64,000 nt of DNA from Saccharospirillum alexandrii (GCF_004000275.1 NZ_RCIP01000002.1:496283-560282); one strand, 5' to 3'; positions 38,601-47,721 are shown, counted from the first letter of the stretch. The notes: generated by a model not told the origin, from the sequence alone. Translations and numbers: made by a program.

Positions 38601-41197
38601 TTGGCGGCCTGCTCCGGCATCGTATAAGACGCCAATTGCACAATGCTTTTCTGAATGAGTCTAGGGAAGGTCTTTCGATGCCACCTTCAGGAGACGTTCT
38701 CGCCGACAAAATAGCTAGCTGTATTACTACCATCGAAAGTGCCAGCGATGACAAGATAGGTTTGCAATTTGCCCCGAACGTTCATGCCATCTCGAACATG
38801 CTCGAGGAAAAAAACACCAGCTTCGTCGCTGTTTCATCCTCTGCCATTGATCCAGCTTGTTTTCTTGGGGGGCGTATTAAGGGAACCTATCTTTGGGACT
38901 ATGACCTTCCCTCATACTCAAGCCGGGCGGGAGACACAAACGGCTATTACCTACTGTCCCAGATACGAGTAGCTGATCGGGAAGCCCTCAGGCGCGTATT
39001 GGAGCTCCTGCCAAATTGCAACGACCTAGCTGACGAACAAGTAGAGCAAATATTATTAGAAGTAGCACGAAGAGGAATACCGACAGTCCGAGGACTTTCT
39101 GGTGATGACACCGGCGCCACGGGGGATCTGGGACTTTTCCTATCGGTACGCCTCCTTCAGGATCAATTCCGCGTGTCCGGCAATACTGATAGTCTCCTTC
39201 CGGTAATTTCGGGATCTCAGGAAGATACGACAATAGCCTTGATCGTGCCTGTCGATCCCTTCCGGGGCTACTTAGCCGATCTCGCGCGTTCGCTTGGGAA
39301 GGAAAAGAAGGATGCATCTCTCTCGCGTCCAGACCTGTTGGTGATTGGAATCCGCGCTTGCAGTAAAGAAATCCGGATGCATCTCACCCCGGTAGAAGTA
39401 AAGTGCAGGCAAGGAGCAACCTTCAGTCAATCCGATTCTAAGGAAGCCCTGGCCCAAGCCAAGGCCCTTTCGAAACTTTTCCTCTCAATTCAGGAACGCG
39501 CTGAGAAGTCCCTTGCTTGGAAGCTCGCTTACCAACACTTATTACTCTCCATGGTGGGTTTTGGGCTACGTGTCTATAGCCAGCAAGAATCCGTTTCCAT
39601 GCAAGGAGCTCGTTGGGCTGAATACCACGAGATGATCGCAGCCGGGATCCTCGGCCCTACACCTGTGACAAGCGTCGATGGGCGTGGCCGATTGATAGTC
39701 GTGGATGACTCGTCACAAAGCGGTCCTCGCGACCATGACGGCGATGGCTACCCAGAGAGTATATTCATCTCCCTGCCAGACGCTGGCCGGATCGTGGCGG
39801 GTGACGCCCACATATTTTATGAAGCCGTACGAGGAAAGGTAGGCACCTGGGGGTTGATACCCGAGGCGGCCAAGGCGTCGGATCTCACCCCACCCCCTTC
39901 TCCAGGCCGACCGTCTGCCGACACACAAAAGATAGAGAAGGAGCCAAATAATGCCAATACCCAGCCAACCGGACTTGCTCCTAGCGAAGCAGATAAAAAG
40001 TCATTAGGAGGCCTCCCCTCCGAGACTATAACCGAAACCAACCCGGCCGGTCCTTCTAGTAAAAGTAGAGGGATTACGCTGTCAGTAGGAAATACAGTCG
40101 ATGGTTTCGAGCCTCAGCAACTTGACTTAAACATTTCGGACACCCAACTTAACCAGCTCAATATCGGAGTAGTAGGGGATCTAGGGACCGGCAAGACACA
40201 GTTACTGAAGTCCTTGATCCTTCAGATAGCAACAGCGCGAGAATCGAACAGGGATATCAAGCCGAGATTACTGATCTTCGACTATAAGCGGGACTATAGT
40301 AGCCCGGAATTCGTGGAAGCCACAGGGGCGCGGGTTATACGGCCCTCCCGGCTACCACTCAATCTTTTCGACACTGCCGACATGGGTGAGTCAGTAGCTC
40401 CTTGGCTGGATCGTTTTCGCTTCTTCGCAGACATTCTAGACAAGGTTTATTCTGGTATAGGGCCGGTCCAACGGGACAAGCTGAAAAGCGCAGTCCGGAA
40501 TGCCTATGCAACTTGCAACGCGCAGGGTCACGCGCCAACGATATATGACATTCATGCGGAATACAGGGATCTGCTAGGCGGGAAATCCGATTCGCCGATG
40601 GCTATCATCGACGACTTAGTAGACATGGAGATCTTTGAGCCTGAACATTATCGGACAAAATCATTTGATGATTTCCTCGACGGTATCGTGGTTATATCTC
40701 TTGACGCCCTTGGCCAAGACGACCGTAGCAAGAACTTGCTTGTCGTCATCATGCTGAACATGTTTTACGAGAATATGCTCAAAACTCCAAAGCGTCCCTT
40801 TCTTGGCCAAAACCCTCAATTGCGAGTCATTGATTCCTACCTACTCGTCGACGAAGCCGACAACATCATGCGCTATGAGTTCGACGTACTCCGTAAGCTA
40901 CTGCTGCAGGGCAGGGAATTTGGTACCGGGGTAATACTAGCATCTCAGTACCTGAGGCACTTCAAGGCCGGTGCCACGGATTACAGGGAACCCCTGCTCA
41001 CCTGGTTCATCCACAAGGTACCAAATGCTACCGCCGCCGAGATGGGCGCCTTGGGCTTTACTTCTGAATTAGGGGAGCTATCCGAACGAGTCAAGACCTT
41101 GCCAAACCACCACTGCGTCTACAAGTCATTCGATATATCGGGCGAAGTAATACGAGGACTCCCCTTCTTCGAGTTGTGGAAGGGAAATACAAGCTAG
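35651..41197 (+). CDS. Giant PD-(D/E)XK nuclease plus HerA-type ATPase (DptH-like)
   Basis: This 1848-aa protein is the likely effector of the module. The first 1200 residues carry no motif I recognise, apart from a beta-rich stretch (about 400-560). A nuclease-type motif follows: Asp1228 in RPDLLVIGI and Glu1249/Lys1251 in PVEVKCRQG, the spacing of PD-(D/E)XK enzymes. A low-complexity Pro/Ser/Lys linker (about 1415-1475) leads to a HerA/FtsK-like ATPase with Walker A GDLGTGKT (1509-1516), LLIFDYKRDYSS, Walker B YLLVDEADN (about 1730) and a GVILASQY sensor. DptH of Dnd systems has a comparable size and C-terminal ATPase. Confidence 0.72.
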   Translation: MNKLVQRLAWITSQKVQGSVRGRTTNTNKMESRFIFHGPPMDILERLFLELSKNGGIEISLVGGKKVLLPVLLQMPQGHHSDPNPGIGMSGKCDENHLLHIRNDPHSSSFIALVPPGQHNNRSVASTTDEFGISASSNTEHSTFEQWWEDGFVQSLVRQGLEAAGIERSSILDATNLIESAASALDEMEEDGGSRIAAWRLISRIYSIPENEHGLSAGVALALACGTPPTRSGDLSTKQQLNIIDQVASEMADGFKTGIDGITNDATLENTTKEALEAFLKHIQSNCEVPTAFERATQAFYIPADSFEIEQPPQWWKTLDTECWTELLSEGLDEATGELSITCTNALLPIVRNMPAIVRDVVELSVDVGGDDDEASSVEVHLTGGSHGKLPHSLVVDRARSLKDTPPSNGQKTPITYKIAVEGRKAATTRVISLATWVPGIMVSCRMARKLTPPRKPRKGRSSANWETALSLPGPGRYEILLFTSPGATVVSATGIPDDATEKPDGGQQTLSVHDIGGGQYQVEIEADGNCQLEVSFQPATRQGIETCKINVACEEVKEEGCKSEFERLIKLNRSNLEKLDTKAIVQLERHARSSSLQGWLLDEQNISSSFIPLVLSDDYSSQWAPPDWSGSHGPILSKARFLHDPRPETSFFQPPKEFIEARRQIFSRIRLTNDQSGLVESAPLGKWLARDTSFRSLVEDYLGAYLNWLSSDRDIACWVDTIAVCPREMDGQTLARIPDAIILSPLHPLRLAWHCFAQYVLHEEVEGEDPRPCPAASILDPSCVPDILTMSLQAPGGPNGIDRVDFLSVECNSDYWSVLWNGSRLGQIADKSNQSPLDDTFGLIVGGVSNGFSPAQVSRALEDVSDLLSAKPIISIVVSSAGGTTDACNEGLAIWCTRRFGNKEKSSAFPGTGPRILEVFDTRPNSSRPDQATIANLSEDTGSHVRWFDRQPKGTKPDLGIIAQLESAQPEATPVGIRSPLGIGGLLRHRIRRQLHNAFLNESREGLSMPPSGDVLADKIASCITTIESASDDKIGLQFAPNVHAISNMLEEKNTSFVAVSSSAIDPACFLGGRIKGTYLWDYDLPSYSSRAGDTNGYYLLSQIRVADREALRRVLELLPNCNDLADEQVEQILLEVARRGIPTVRGLSGDDTGATGDLGLFLSVRLLQDQFRVSGNTDSLLPVISGSQEDTTIALIVPVDPFRGYLADLARSLGKEKKDASLSRPDLLVIGIRACSKEIRMHLTPVEVKCRQGATFSQSDSKEALAQAKALSKLFLSIQERAEKSLAWKLAYQHLLLSMVGFGLRVYSQQESVSMQGARWAEYHEMIAAGILGPTPVTSVDGRGRLIVVDDSSQSGPRDHDGDGYPESIFISLPDAGRIVAGDAHIFYEAVRGKVGTWGLIPEAAKASDLTPPPSPGRPSADTQKIEKEPNNANTQPTGLAPSEADKKSLGGLPSETITETNPAGPSSKSRGITLSVGNTVDGFEPQQLDLNISDTQLNQLNIGVVGDLGTGKTQLLKSLILQIATARESNRDIKPRLLIFDYKRDYSSPEFVEATGARVIRPSRLPLNLFDTADMGESVAPWLDRFRFFADILDKVYSGIGPVQRDKLKSAVRNAYATCNAQGHAPTIYDIHAEYRDLLGGKSDSPMAIIDDLVDMEIFEPEHYRTKSFDDFLDGIVVISLDALGQDDRSKNLLVVIMLNMFYENMLKTPKRPFLGQNPQLRVIDSYLLVDEADNIMRYEFDVLRKLLLQGREFGTGVILASQYLRHFKAGATDYREPLLTWFIHKVPNATAAEMGALGFTSELGELSERVKTLPNHHCVYKSFDISGEVIRGLPFFELWKGNTS

Positions 41198-41682
41198 CAA
41201 TCAAGTTGGTTAGAGATTCAAGCATGGCTGATACTTGGCCCCAAAAGAAAGATCGGCACGAATGGCTCGCGCATCAGGAGCTGATCGTCCGATCATCAAC
41301 TCTTGTTAGTTTATTGCTAGCATTGTAGCACCAATTTGTCGATCCCACTCGCTCGCTGCATTGGCAACCTGATGTACAAGTCTTTCAGATACGCATAAGA
41401 CTCGCTGTGATCCGGTGAACAGCCAGTTTGAACAACCCAGTGCTCATAACAGTATCTGGTTTTCCACACCATTGTTTTCGATCGGCTGTTGCATGGACAG
41501 GGCGCGCAGTTACTGTAGAGCAAGCTGATCGAGAAACCGCGTGGCATTCTCCAATAGTTCCAGGTATAGAGTCGATTGATGTCGCAATGGAAGCACTTTG
41601 TTGGCTGCAGAGGCTACCCAGAGGAACTGTATATATTCTCACAATAGACTCAGCCTTATGAATCTTGCCCAGATAACGTAAA
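41198..41682. other. 485-base gap after the cargo operon
   Basis: I see no convincing gene. A 77-codon plus-strand frame (41428-41661) contains GIESIDVAMEALCWLQRLP and GTVYILTIDSAL, faintly like the middle of RNase H, but it lacks the catalytic acids in place. It may be debris. Confidence 0.35.
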
Positions 41683-41943
41683 CTAAACCTCCCGACCGAC
41701 TGCTTTTATCGGGGAACTCAACCCTATGAGCTCTTCAACTGATGGTAGTCCACCCTCGGGGACATTGGCCATTAAATCTTTAAGGCTTGGCTTTCTGTTT
41801 GAATGAAGCTCAACATATCCATCAGCTACTGTCAGAACCAGCTCATCTCCTATTCTCCATTGTGTTTCTCGTAGCAGGTCCTCAGGCAGTGAAATGAATC
41901 GCGAGTCACCTTCTACTCGAATTTTTGTTATCCATTTCAGCAT
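41683..41943 (-). CDS. AbrB/MazE-type DNA-binding protein (orphan antitoxin)
   Basis: This 86-aa protein is read from ATG 41943, with GGAGAG eight bases upstream; a TTG at 41949 is also in frame. The first 45 residues form a swapped-hairpin AbrB domain (ITKIRVEGDSRFISLPEDLL, RIGDELVLTV, YVELHSN). The C-terminal part is short and acidic, as in antitoxins that mask a partner. No toxin reading frame follows in the usual place, so it is either an orphan or a stand-alone regulator. It faces away from the tns genes, across an 850-base gap. Confidence 0.7.
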   Translation of the reverse strand: MLKWITKIRVEGDSRFISLPEDLLRETQWRIGDELVLTVADGYVELHSNRKPSLKDLMANVPEGGLPSVEELIGLSSPIKAVGREV

Positions 41944-42369
41944 GTTCAACTCTCCATAGAGATTTACTCTTCTAAGTTAGCAGTCACGTCTCGAATGTAA
42001 AGGAAACTATTAGTACAGGACTGTCCATTTAAACCAATCAGCCTGAATGACTTGGCCTAACCGGAGCGTCTGTATTACGGATGAGGAGACATTCTCACTA
42101 TCAGTAATGATTGTGCACCATTGCATTCAGTCAATTTTAATCTAACCAATTCAAGTACAAAGGTTACCAAAAGAATCAGCAGTGAACAGTAATTTGAAGA
42201 CTTGCGCGTAGCAATCAAAGCAATCTTCATGCCATTAACACACCTCACTTACAAGACTATTTAAAATACAGAGCCAAATAGTCAGATCAACCCTGAGGCA
42301 CCAACTCAGCTATTCCCCGCTTTCTCGTGACCTCTATAGGTTCAACATAGTATCTACTGACTAACTTGA

Positions 42370-42395
42370 AAAAGTGTTCACATGTGAACACTTTT
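42370..42395. promoter_or_regulatory. Perfect palindrome upstream of tnsAB, copy 1
   Basis: The 26-bp perfect palindrome is centred on GTGTTCACATGTGAACAC. The same core recurs at 42529-42548. Such sites usually bind a dimeric HTH repressor; the gene for it is not obvious nearby. Confidence 0.7.
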
Positions 42396-42528
42396 GAATG
42401 ATTAAGACGGGGGAGCCAATATTGAACCTCAACCCCCTGGCTGCAATCCGTCATACAACACAACTAGACCGAATTAATGTGTCAGCACTCAACAGTTCCT
42501 TAAAACATGAACTCCAGCATTCTATTAA

Positions 42529-42548
42529 AGTGTTCACATGTGAACACT
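42529..42548. promoter_or_regulatory. Perfect palindrome upstream of tnsAB, copy 2
   Basis: This 20-bp perfect palindrome shares its core with the copy 156 bp upstream. Both lie in the otherwise featureless 41944-42792 gap, which must hold the tnsAB promoter. Confidence 0.7.
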
Positions 42549-42792
42549 CAGATTAATCAAGAGCTCTGGCCATTCGAAAGAACGTTTTAGAACTTTGCTA
42601 ACAGCAAAGCAAAATATGCGTGCCGGTTTATGTGTAGTTCAGGCGTGACCTTTAAAGAAACTGATTCGGGAAAATAATTTGAGGCATAGTTGTAACCTAA
42701 TTCGATTTATTAGATAGTTGAAACTACTCTACCGTTATACTCAATCGACTTTAACTAGACTAGATATTGTATCAATTACTATCTTCAATGCC

Positions 42793-45267
42793 ATGGTGAC
42801 CACTGTGCTCAAAAATCTTACAATTGACAATGCACCTAAGTCGTGGGGTTTAACATTAAGGGGTGTTGAAATTATCAACACTATCCGATCAAGCGAACCC
42901 GCTAGGCGAGTGTCTGCCAACGGTGTCTCGGGTAACATTGCCATACGATTCCCAAGCAAGAAAATGAGCCGTATAATTCAGGCTGAAAGTAAAACCTTAG
43001 AATATCCTGTTTTACTGTCTTTGGAATTTGATCCTGATGTATTAGAGTTTTATGATCAGCCTCCCACAGTTTTTCTTCAGTACATAACAAGTAATGGCAG
43101 GAGATTCTCGGGAGGAAATACTTTAGACTACTTTGCAATAACTAATAGTGGCGCTTATTACGTTGAATGCAAACGAAAGGAGGAGCTACTAAAAATATCA
43201 AGAAAAAGACCAGATCACGTTTCATATGATGAAATCAGTAATCGATTCTACAGCCCTGCTTTTGATCGTTATCTTGACGGTTCAGGTATTGGCTATCGCT
43301 TTATTACTGAAGAAGACATAAACAAAGTAGAATCTGAAAATTTGGACCTTCTTTATGGTTATCAACAAGAAAACCCTACTCAATCTAACATCAATCGCTT
43401 GAGAAATATTTTGAAAGAGGAAGGCTTTGTCCACATAGACACTCTAGTAGGTTTAGGCGTCTCCTTATCAGAAATCTATCACTGTATTCAAACAAAGATA
43501 TGTTTTTTCCCTATTAGTACACGCTCGCTATTGCATGTAGATGATAGAACAGTGTATGCATCTGAATCGCATTATAAGCTGCTATCAGCATATAAAAGTG
43601 GGAATACCAAAGACAGCGACTTCAATTTTAATGTCGAAAACTTAGATAGCGAGTTGCTATCTGCTGATGGAAAAGATCTAGAGCGAGCGACATACGAATT
43701 TAGCCTTTTACATAATATTGAATCTACAAATGACATTGAGTCTGTTGGTGTCCAGCTAGGGATAAGCACACGCTCAGTTTACCGCAAGCTAAAGAAAATT
43801 GAAGAACACAGTAAATCGCCGATAGCAGCACTGTTACCACGAAAGTCTCACATGGGAAATAGAAATTCAAAAATTGATCCTCAGATTATGTCAATTATTA
43901 AAGCAGTAAGTGAGGAATATTATCAGTCTAGAACTGCTGTATCCAAAAGTGAAGTTCATAGAATTGTTAAGATTAAATGCCAATCTAAGAATCTCCCAGC
44001 ACCCACAATAACCACAGTAAGTACTTATCTTAATCAACTTTCAGATGTTCAATTGGCATATTCAAGGGTAAGTGGAAAAAAATCATATCAGATGGATATT
44101 TTTAACCGTGGGTTAGAAGGTGAACTACCTTTCAGCCGTGCAACACGATACCTGCAACACTGTCATCTGGACCATACGCAGATAGACTTATTCACGTTGA
44201 CCGATAACCTTAAACAATCTCAAAAGCCTTGGCTCACTGCCATACGAGACAGCTATACAGGTATTTTTTTAGGTCACTATTTGACTTTCAGGCATCCGAG
44301 CTACATTAACGTAATGATGTGCATACGTAATATGGTAGACCAGTGGGGTTTGGTTCCAGAATCAATATTTGTTGATGGAGGCCGCGAATTGAACTGCCGA
44401 AGTATTGAACGACTTTGTGCAAGATACTCGATATCAAAGACATCCAGAGAAGGCAACCCCAAAGCCGGAACTACAATCGAAAGAGCTTTTGGTGTATTGA
44501 ATTCGAAATTTTTCCACAACCTAGAAGGAAATTCCAAGGCAAGTAAGAATGTGAGGCAATTAACTGCTAGGGACTTACCATCAAATCAAGCAGTTTGGCG
44601 GTTGAGTGATATAGATAGGCTTCTGGTAAATTTGCTGCAGGAATACAATCGCACTTATGTCGAGAAAGGTGAGCTGAGTTGTTTGGAGTTGTCTAGGCAG
44701 AGCATCAGGATGTTTGGCATTAAACCTGATTGTAAAGTTTCATGCGATGATGAATTCTTTTTTAATACCCTTCCAACCGTTAACAAGGGATACGTAACTA
44801 TTAGAAAAGGAAGACCGGTCCGATATGAGAAAATGGACTACTGGAATGTTGTCTTTCATCAAGCTTCACCTAAAGGAGAGCAATGTGATGCACGTTGGGA
44901 CCCGGAAGACTATAGGTCGCTATATATTTACTTTGATAAAAGATGGATCAAAGCAACAACAACTGCAAAGGTCAACGTGAATACGGAGCGTCGAATTATT
45001 TCTGAGGAACTTGCGATAGAGCAAACCGCCAAAGACAAAGCTAATCGAAATAATTCATATAAATTGACTGCTTCAATACATAAAGAAAAAGAAGCGATAG
45101 TCAAATTTAACGGACCTAGTAAGATGAATAAATATAATAAGGTTGATGAGTCCGAATCAGTGAATGATAAGGTAGCCGTGAAGCCAACTATTGCTATAAA
45201 AGAGGAAGCTGAATACTTGGATCCCTGGAGTCTTCAGGTACCCAACTCTATTGACCGAAGGAAGTGA
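42793..45267 (+). CDS. TnsA-TnsB fusion transposase of a Tn7-like element
   Basis: This 824-aa product (ATG 42793; the frame stays open upstream to 42718) joins the two strand-cleavage subunits of Tn7. Residues 55-175 are TnsA-like: LSLEFDPDVLEFYDQPP, Asp112 in TLDYFAI and Glu125-x-Lys127 in YYVECKRK. A Tn7-type helix-turn-helix region (SVGVQLGISTRSVYRKL, about 318) leads to the rve core with Asp460 (HLDHTQID), Asp528 (IFVDGGREL) and Glu563 (TIERAFG), a DD35E triad. The Mu-type barrel and a Lys-rich tail follow. Fusion of TnsA to TnsB is known in some Tn7 relatives but is not the standard layout. Codon use is AT-rich. Confidence 0.86.
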   Translation: MVTTVLKNLTIDNAPKSWGLTLRGVEIINTIRSSEPARRVSANGVSGNIAIRFPSKKMSRIIQAESKTLEYPVLLSLEFDPDVLEFYDQPPTVFLQYITSNGRRFSGGNTLDYFAITNSGAYYVECKRKEELLKISRKRPDHVSYDEISNRFYSPAFDRYLDGSGIGYRFITEEDINKVESENLDLLYGYQQENPTQSNINRLRNILKEEGFVHIDTLVGLGVSLSEIYHCIQTKICFFPISTRSLLHVDDRTVYASESHYKLLSAYKSGNTKDSDFNFNVENLDSELLSADGKDLERATYEFSLLHNIESTNDIESVGVQLGISTRSVYRKLKKIEEHSKSPIAALLPRKSHMGNRNSKIDPQIMSIIKAVSEEYYQSRTAVSKSEVHRIVKIKCQSKNLPAPTITTVSTYLNQLSDVQLAYSRVSGKKSYQMDIFNRGLEGELPFSRATRYLQHCHLDHTQIDLFTLTDNLKQSQKPWLTAIRDSYTGIFLGHYLTFRHPSYINVMMCIRNMVDQWGLVPESIFVDGGRELNCRSIERLCARYSISKTSREGNPKAGTTIERAFGVLNSKFFHNLEGNSKASKNVRQLTARDLPSNQAVWRLSDIDRLLVNLLQEYNRTYVEKGELSCLELSRQSIRMFGIKPDCKVSCDDEFFFNTLPTVNKGYVTIRKGRPVRYEKMDYWNVVFHQASPKGEQCDARWDPEDYRSLYIYFDKRWIKATTTAKVNVNTERRIISEELAIEQTAKDKANRNNSYKLTASIHKEKEAIVKFNGPSKMNKYNKVDESESVNDKVAVKPTIAIKEEAEYLDPWSLQVPNSIDRRK

Positions 45268-45271
45268 TAGA

Positions 45272-46363
45272 ATGTTTCATCCAACGCCTAGTTTTCCAAA
45301 AGAGCTATTGGAAGCCTCTCACAAAGAACGTCTCGAGTATTTTTCTACTGGTTTTATACTTCAGCATGAAATTCTGAAAGAAATTCATGAGTCGCTCAAT
45401 AAAAAATTATTCAAACCAGAGCTATATCAAATAATACTTGTTAGTGGGCCAACCGGAGCGGGAAAAACAGTAGTTGCCATGAACGGATTGGACGATACGT
45501 TCAGACAGGCGACTGAGCTTAAAATGGAAACCAAACTGCCAGCGATCTATCTAGAGACACCAAAACTTGGAGGTGCCCAGTTTTCCTGGAAGGGGTTCTA
45601 TAGTCGATTACTTGAATCAATGATGTATCCTGATCTCAACAGAGTGCGTCAAGTCATTACCTCAGGGTATGAGGCTGATGTACATTTGTTTTCTGGAAAG
45701 TCGTTATCTGAAAATCAGTTGCGAAAGAGAGTTGAAGACAGAATCAAAGAACTAAATGTCAAGGTCATAATATTAGATGAGTTACAACATATGTTCGCCT
45801 TTACTGAGGCAAATGTTAAAACAAACCTTGATGTTCTAAAAAGTATTGCAAACATTACTAAGTGCCAAATGGTTCTTGTGGGCACCTATGAAGGAATCTC
45901 AAAAATCCAATGGAACGGGCAGTTAGCAAGAAGAGCCGAGAAGATCCATTTCCATCGATATAAGCTCGATACGGAAAGCAACCAAAAAGCATTTCTTACA
46001 GCATATAGCGGCCTGTTGTCACACGTCTGTTTTGATTTAGATGAGGCATTGCTTAACTCGGAGAATATCGCAGAAATATATGTTCGATGCCTTGGTTGTA
46101 TTGGTATTTTAAAACAGATGATTGAAAAGGCATTAGCAGATTTATCAACAGACGATACTCTCACTCATAGTAAGATCATTCTGAACTCCCTTGATGCTCG
46201 TGAGCTTAGACAGATATACCACGAAATAGAAGAAGGAGAAGTTGAATTTAGTCAAACTGATTATACCGAAATTGCTTCGTTGATGGGATTGCCAACCAAG
46301 AAAGCGAAGAAACGAAAAGGTAGGCCTGGAGTGTTAAAGCCAGTAAGGGACCCAATCAAGTGA
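45272..46363 (+). CDS. TnsC/TniB-like AAA+ transposition regulator
   Basis: This 363-aa ATPase links target choice to the transposase. Walker A GPTGAGKT is at residues 59-66 and Walker B VIILDELQH at 165-173, with a sensor-1 region MVLVGTYEG and an arginine patch LARRAEKIHFHRY near 220, all typical of the TnsC/TniB group. I start it at ATG 45272 behind GAAGGAAG; it lies four bases after tnsAB and overlaps tniQ by GTGA. Confidence 0.86.
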   Translation: MFHPTPSFPKELLEASHKERLEYFSTGFILQHEILKEIHESLNKKLFKPELYQIILVSGPTGAGKTVVAMNGLDDTFRQATELKMETKLPAIYLETPKLGGAQFSWKGFYSRLLESMMYPDLNRVRQVITSGYEADVHLFSGKSLSENQLRKRVEDRIKELNVKVIILDELQHMFAFTEANVKTNLDVLKSIANITKCQMVLVGTYEGISKIQWNGQLARRAEKIHFHRYKLDTESNQKAFLTAYSGLLSHVCFDLDEALLNSENIAEIYVRCLGCIGILKQMIEKALADLSTDDTLTHSKIILNSLDARELRQIYHEIEEGEVEFSQTDYTEIASLMGLPTKKAKKRKGRPGVLKPVRDPIK

Positions 46364-47721
46364 TTCACTTTGAATATGCAGGTTACTATGGTTACAATCC
46401 ATCGATCTTCATGATTCACGATCGATCGATAACAGGACCAGAGTCCAATACGTCTAGAATATCGCGAGTTAGCCTCAAATACGGTATTCCTCCAACCGCC
46501 TTTGTACAGCACTACCTAAATGACGGTAAGGCACTTAATCGTGAATTTTTTCAATTTGAGGTCGCTACATGCCTGAATTCTTGCACTCCAAAAACTAAAC
46601 GTTTGGAGCGGCAATTGAATATACTTCTCGGAGTAGACTCTGACAAATGTAATTCCTATAGTTTTTTAGAAGATGTAGTAGATAGCAAGGCTCATGGTCT
46701 AATTTCTAAACAAAGGAAGTGGTGCCATCTTTGCTATCAGGAGCGAAGAGATAAGCGCAGGCCCTTTGATAACTCGAATGCGATATTTGATGATTTGTAC
46801 TGGTCTATGGACAGAATAAATATTTGTATGTTGCATGCAGTTAAGTTAAGTAGCTCTTGTACCTGGTGCAAAAAGAGTCAACCATATATATCAACTACGG
46901 TAGAGATAGGTCATTGTCATTATTGCCATGCATTCCTTGGTAACAGCAATACTATTTCAATCAACGAACAAGAGTGGCTTCAACTGAGAGAAGTTTTCAC
47001 TCTCTTCTATGCAAATACATACTCGGAATACAGGCCTAGAAAGGCGCAGCTGGTCAAAAATTTGAAGGCCCTGCGCAGCATATTCCCAAGTGCTACCAGC
47101 CGGTACTTAGGTGACGCAATGGGGGTTTCTGAGGATATTGTTCGAAAGTGGATTTCTGGCAGTAGGAAGCCCCAGCTTGATACTCTGTTTTTGCTGCAAA
47201 AAGCCTTAGGGTTATTTGGTCCACACCAACTATTTTATGATACCCAAGTCTTTTTGAAAAAAGTGGCACTTAATGGAAGGATTGCTCTAAAGCTAAATAA
47301 AAAGTCTGAATACAATAGCCTTATGCTTGAAAGCAGGATATCAAAGTTCTTGAATGGGGTTATAGCTGGTCAACATGAACCTATAAGCCGAACTAAGATT
47401 GCTCAGCGCTTTGGTGTATCTGAGTCTTACCTGCAAAGGAGGTTTTCCGGACTTTGCCAGCGCGTTAGTGATGCGCTTTCAGAACATCGTTTTACGATAC
47501 GCTCTCAGCAGGTTCTGAGAATCGAATATCAGATGGAGCAAGCGGTTTCTACATTGATATCAAAAGATCGTACAATTACACTAGAGAATGCGCTGAACTA
47601 TTTCACCCAAAAGGAAATTATAAAGAACTTTCAGGACTATGAGCTATTGGTTTTTTTGCAAAAGGCAATTGATACTCAAAAAGCTAAACGCAAAAAGAAT
47701 AGATCAAAAAACATCAGATAA
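46360..47721 (+). CDS. TniQ/TnsD-like target-selection protein
   Basis: This 453-aa product starts at GTG 46360 inside the tnsC stop. It has the TniQ zinc-ribbon region: HLCYQERRD, CMLHAVKL, SCTWC and HCHYC between residues 120 and 195. Two helix-turn-helix-like segments follow (AMGVSEDIVRKWISGSRKP and AQRFGVSESYLQRRFS). It would recognise the insertion site; the element has a single TniQ, no TnsE and no nearby Cascade genes. Its own attachment site is not evident at the left boundary. Confidence 0.82.
   Translation: MIHFEYAGYYGYNPSIFMIHDRSITGPESNTSRISRVSLKYGIPPTAFVQHYLNDGKALNREFFQFEVATCLNSCTPKTKRLERQLNILLGVDSDKCNSYSFLEDVVDSKAHGLISKQRKWCHLCYQERRDKRRPFDNSNAIFDDLYWSMDRINICMLHAVKLSSSCTWCKKSQPYISTTVEIGHCHYCHAFLGNSNTISINEQEWLQLREVFTLFYANTYSEYRPRKAQLVKNLKALRSIFPSATSRYLGDAMGVSEDIVRKWISGSRKPQLDTLFLLQKALGLFGPHQLFYDTQVFLKKVALNGRIALKLNKKSEYNSLMLESRISKFLNGVIAGQHEPISRTKIAQRFGVSESYLQRRFSGLCQRVSDALSEHRFTIRSQQVLRIEYQMEQAVSTLISKDRTITLENALNYFTQKEIIKNFQDYELLVFLQKAIDTQKAKRKKNRSKNIR

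Noticed and set aside
41428-41661. Possible RNase H-like fragment
   Set aside because: Only a faint similarity in a 77-codon frame; the catalytic acidic residues are not in place.
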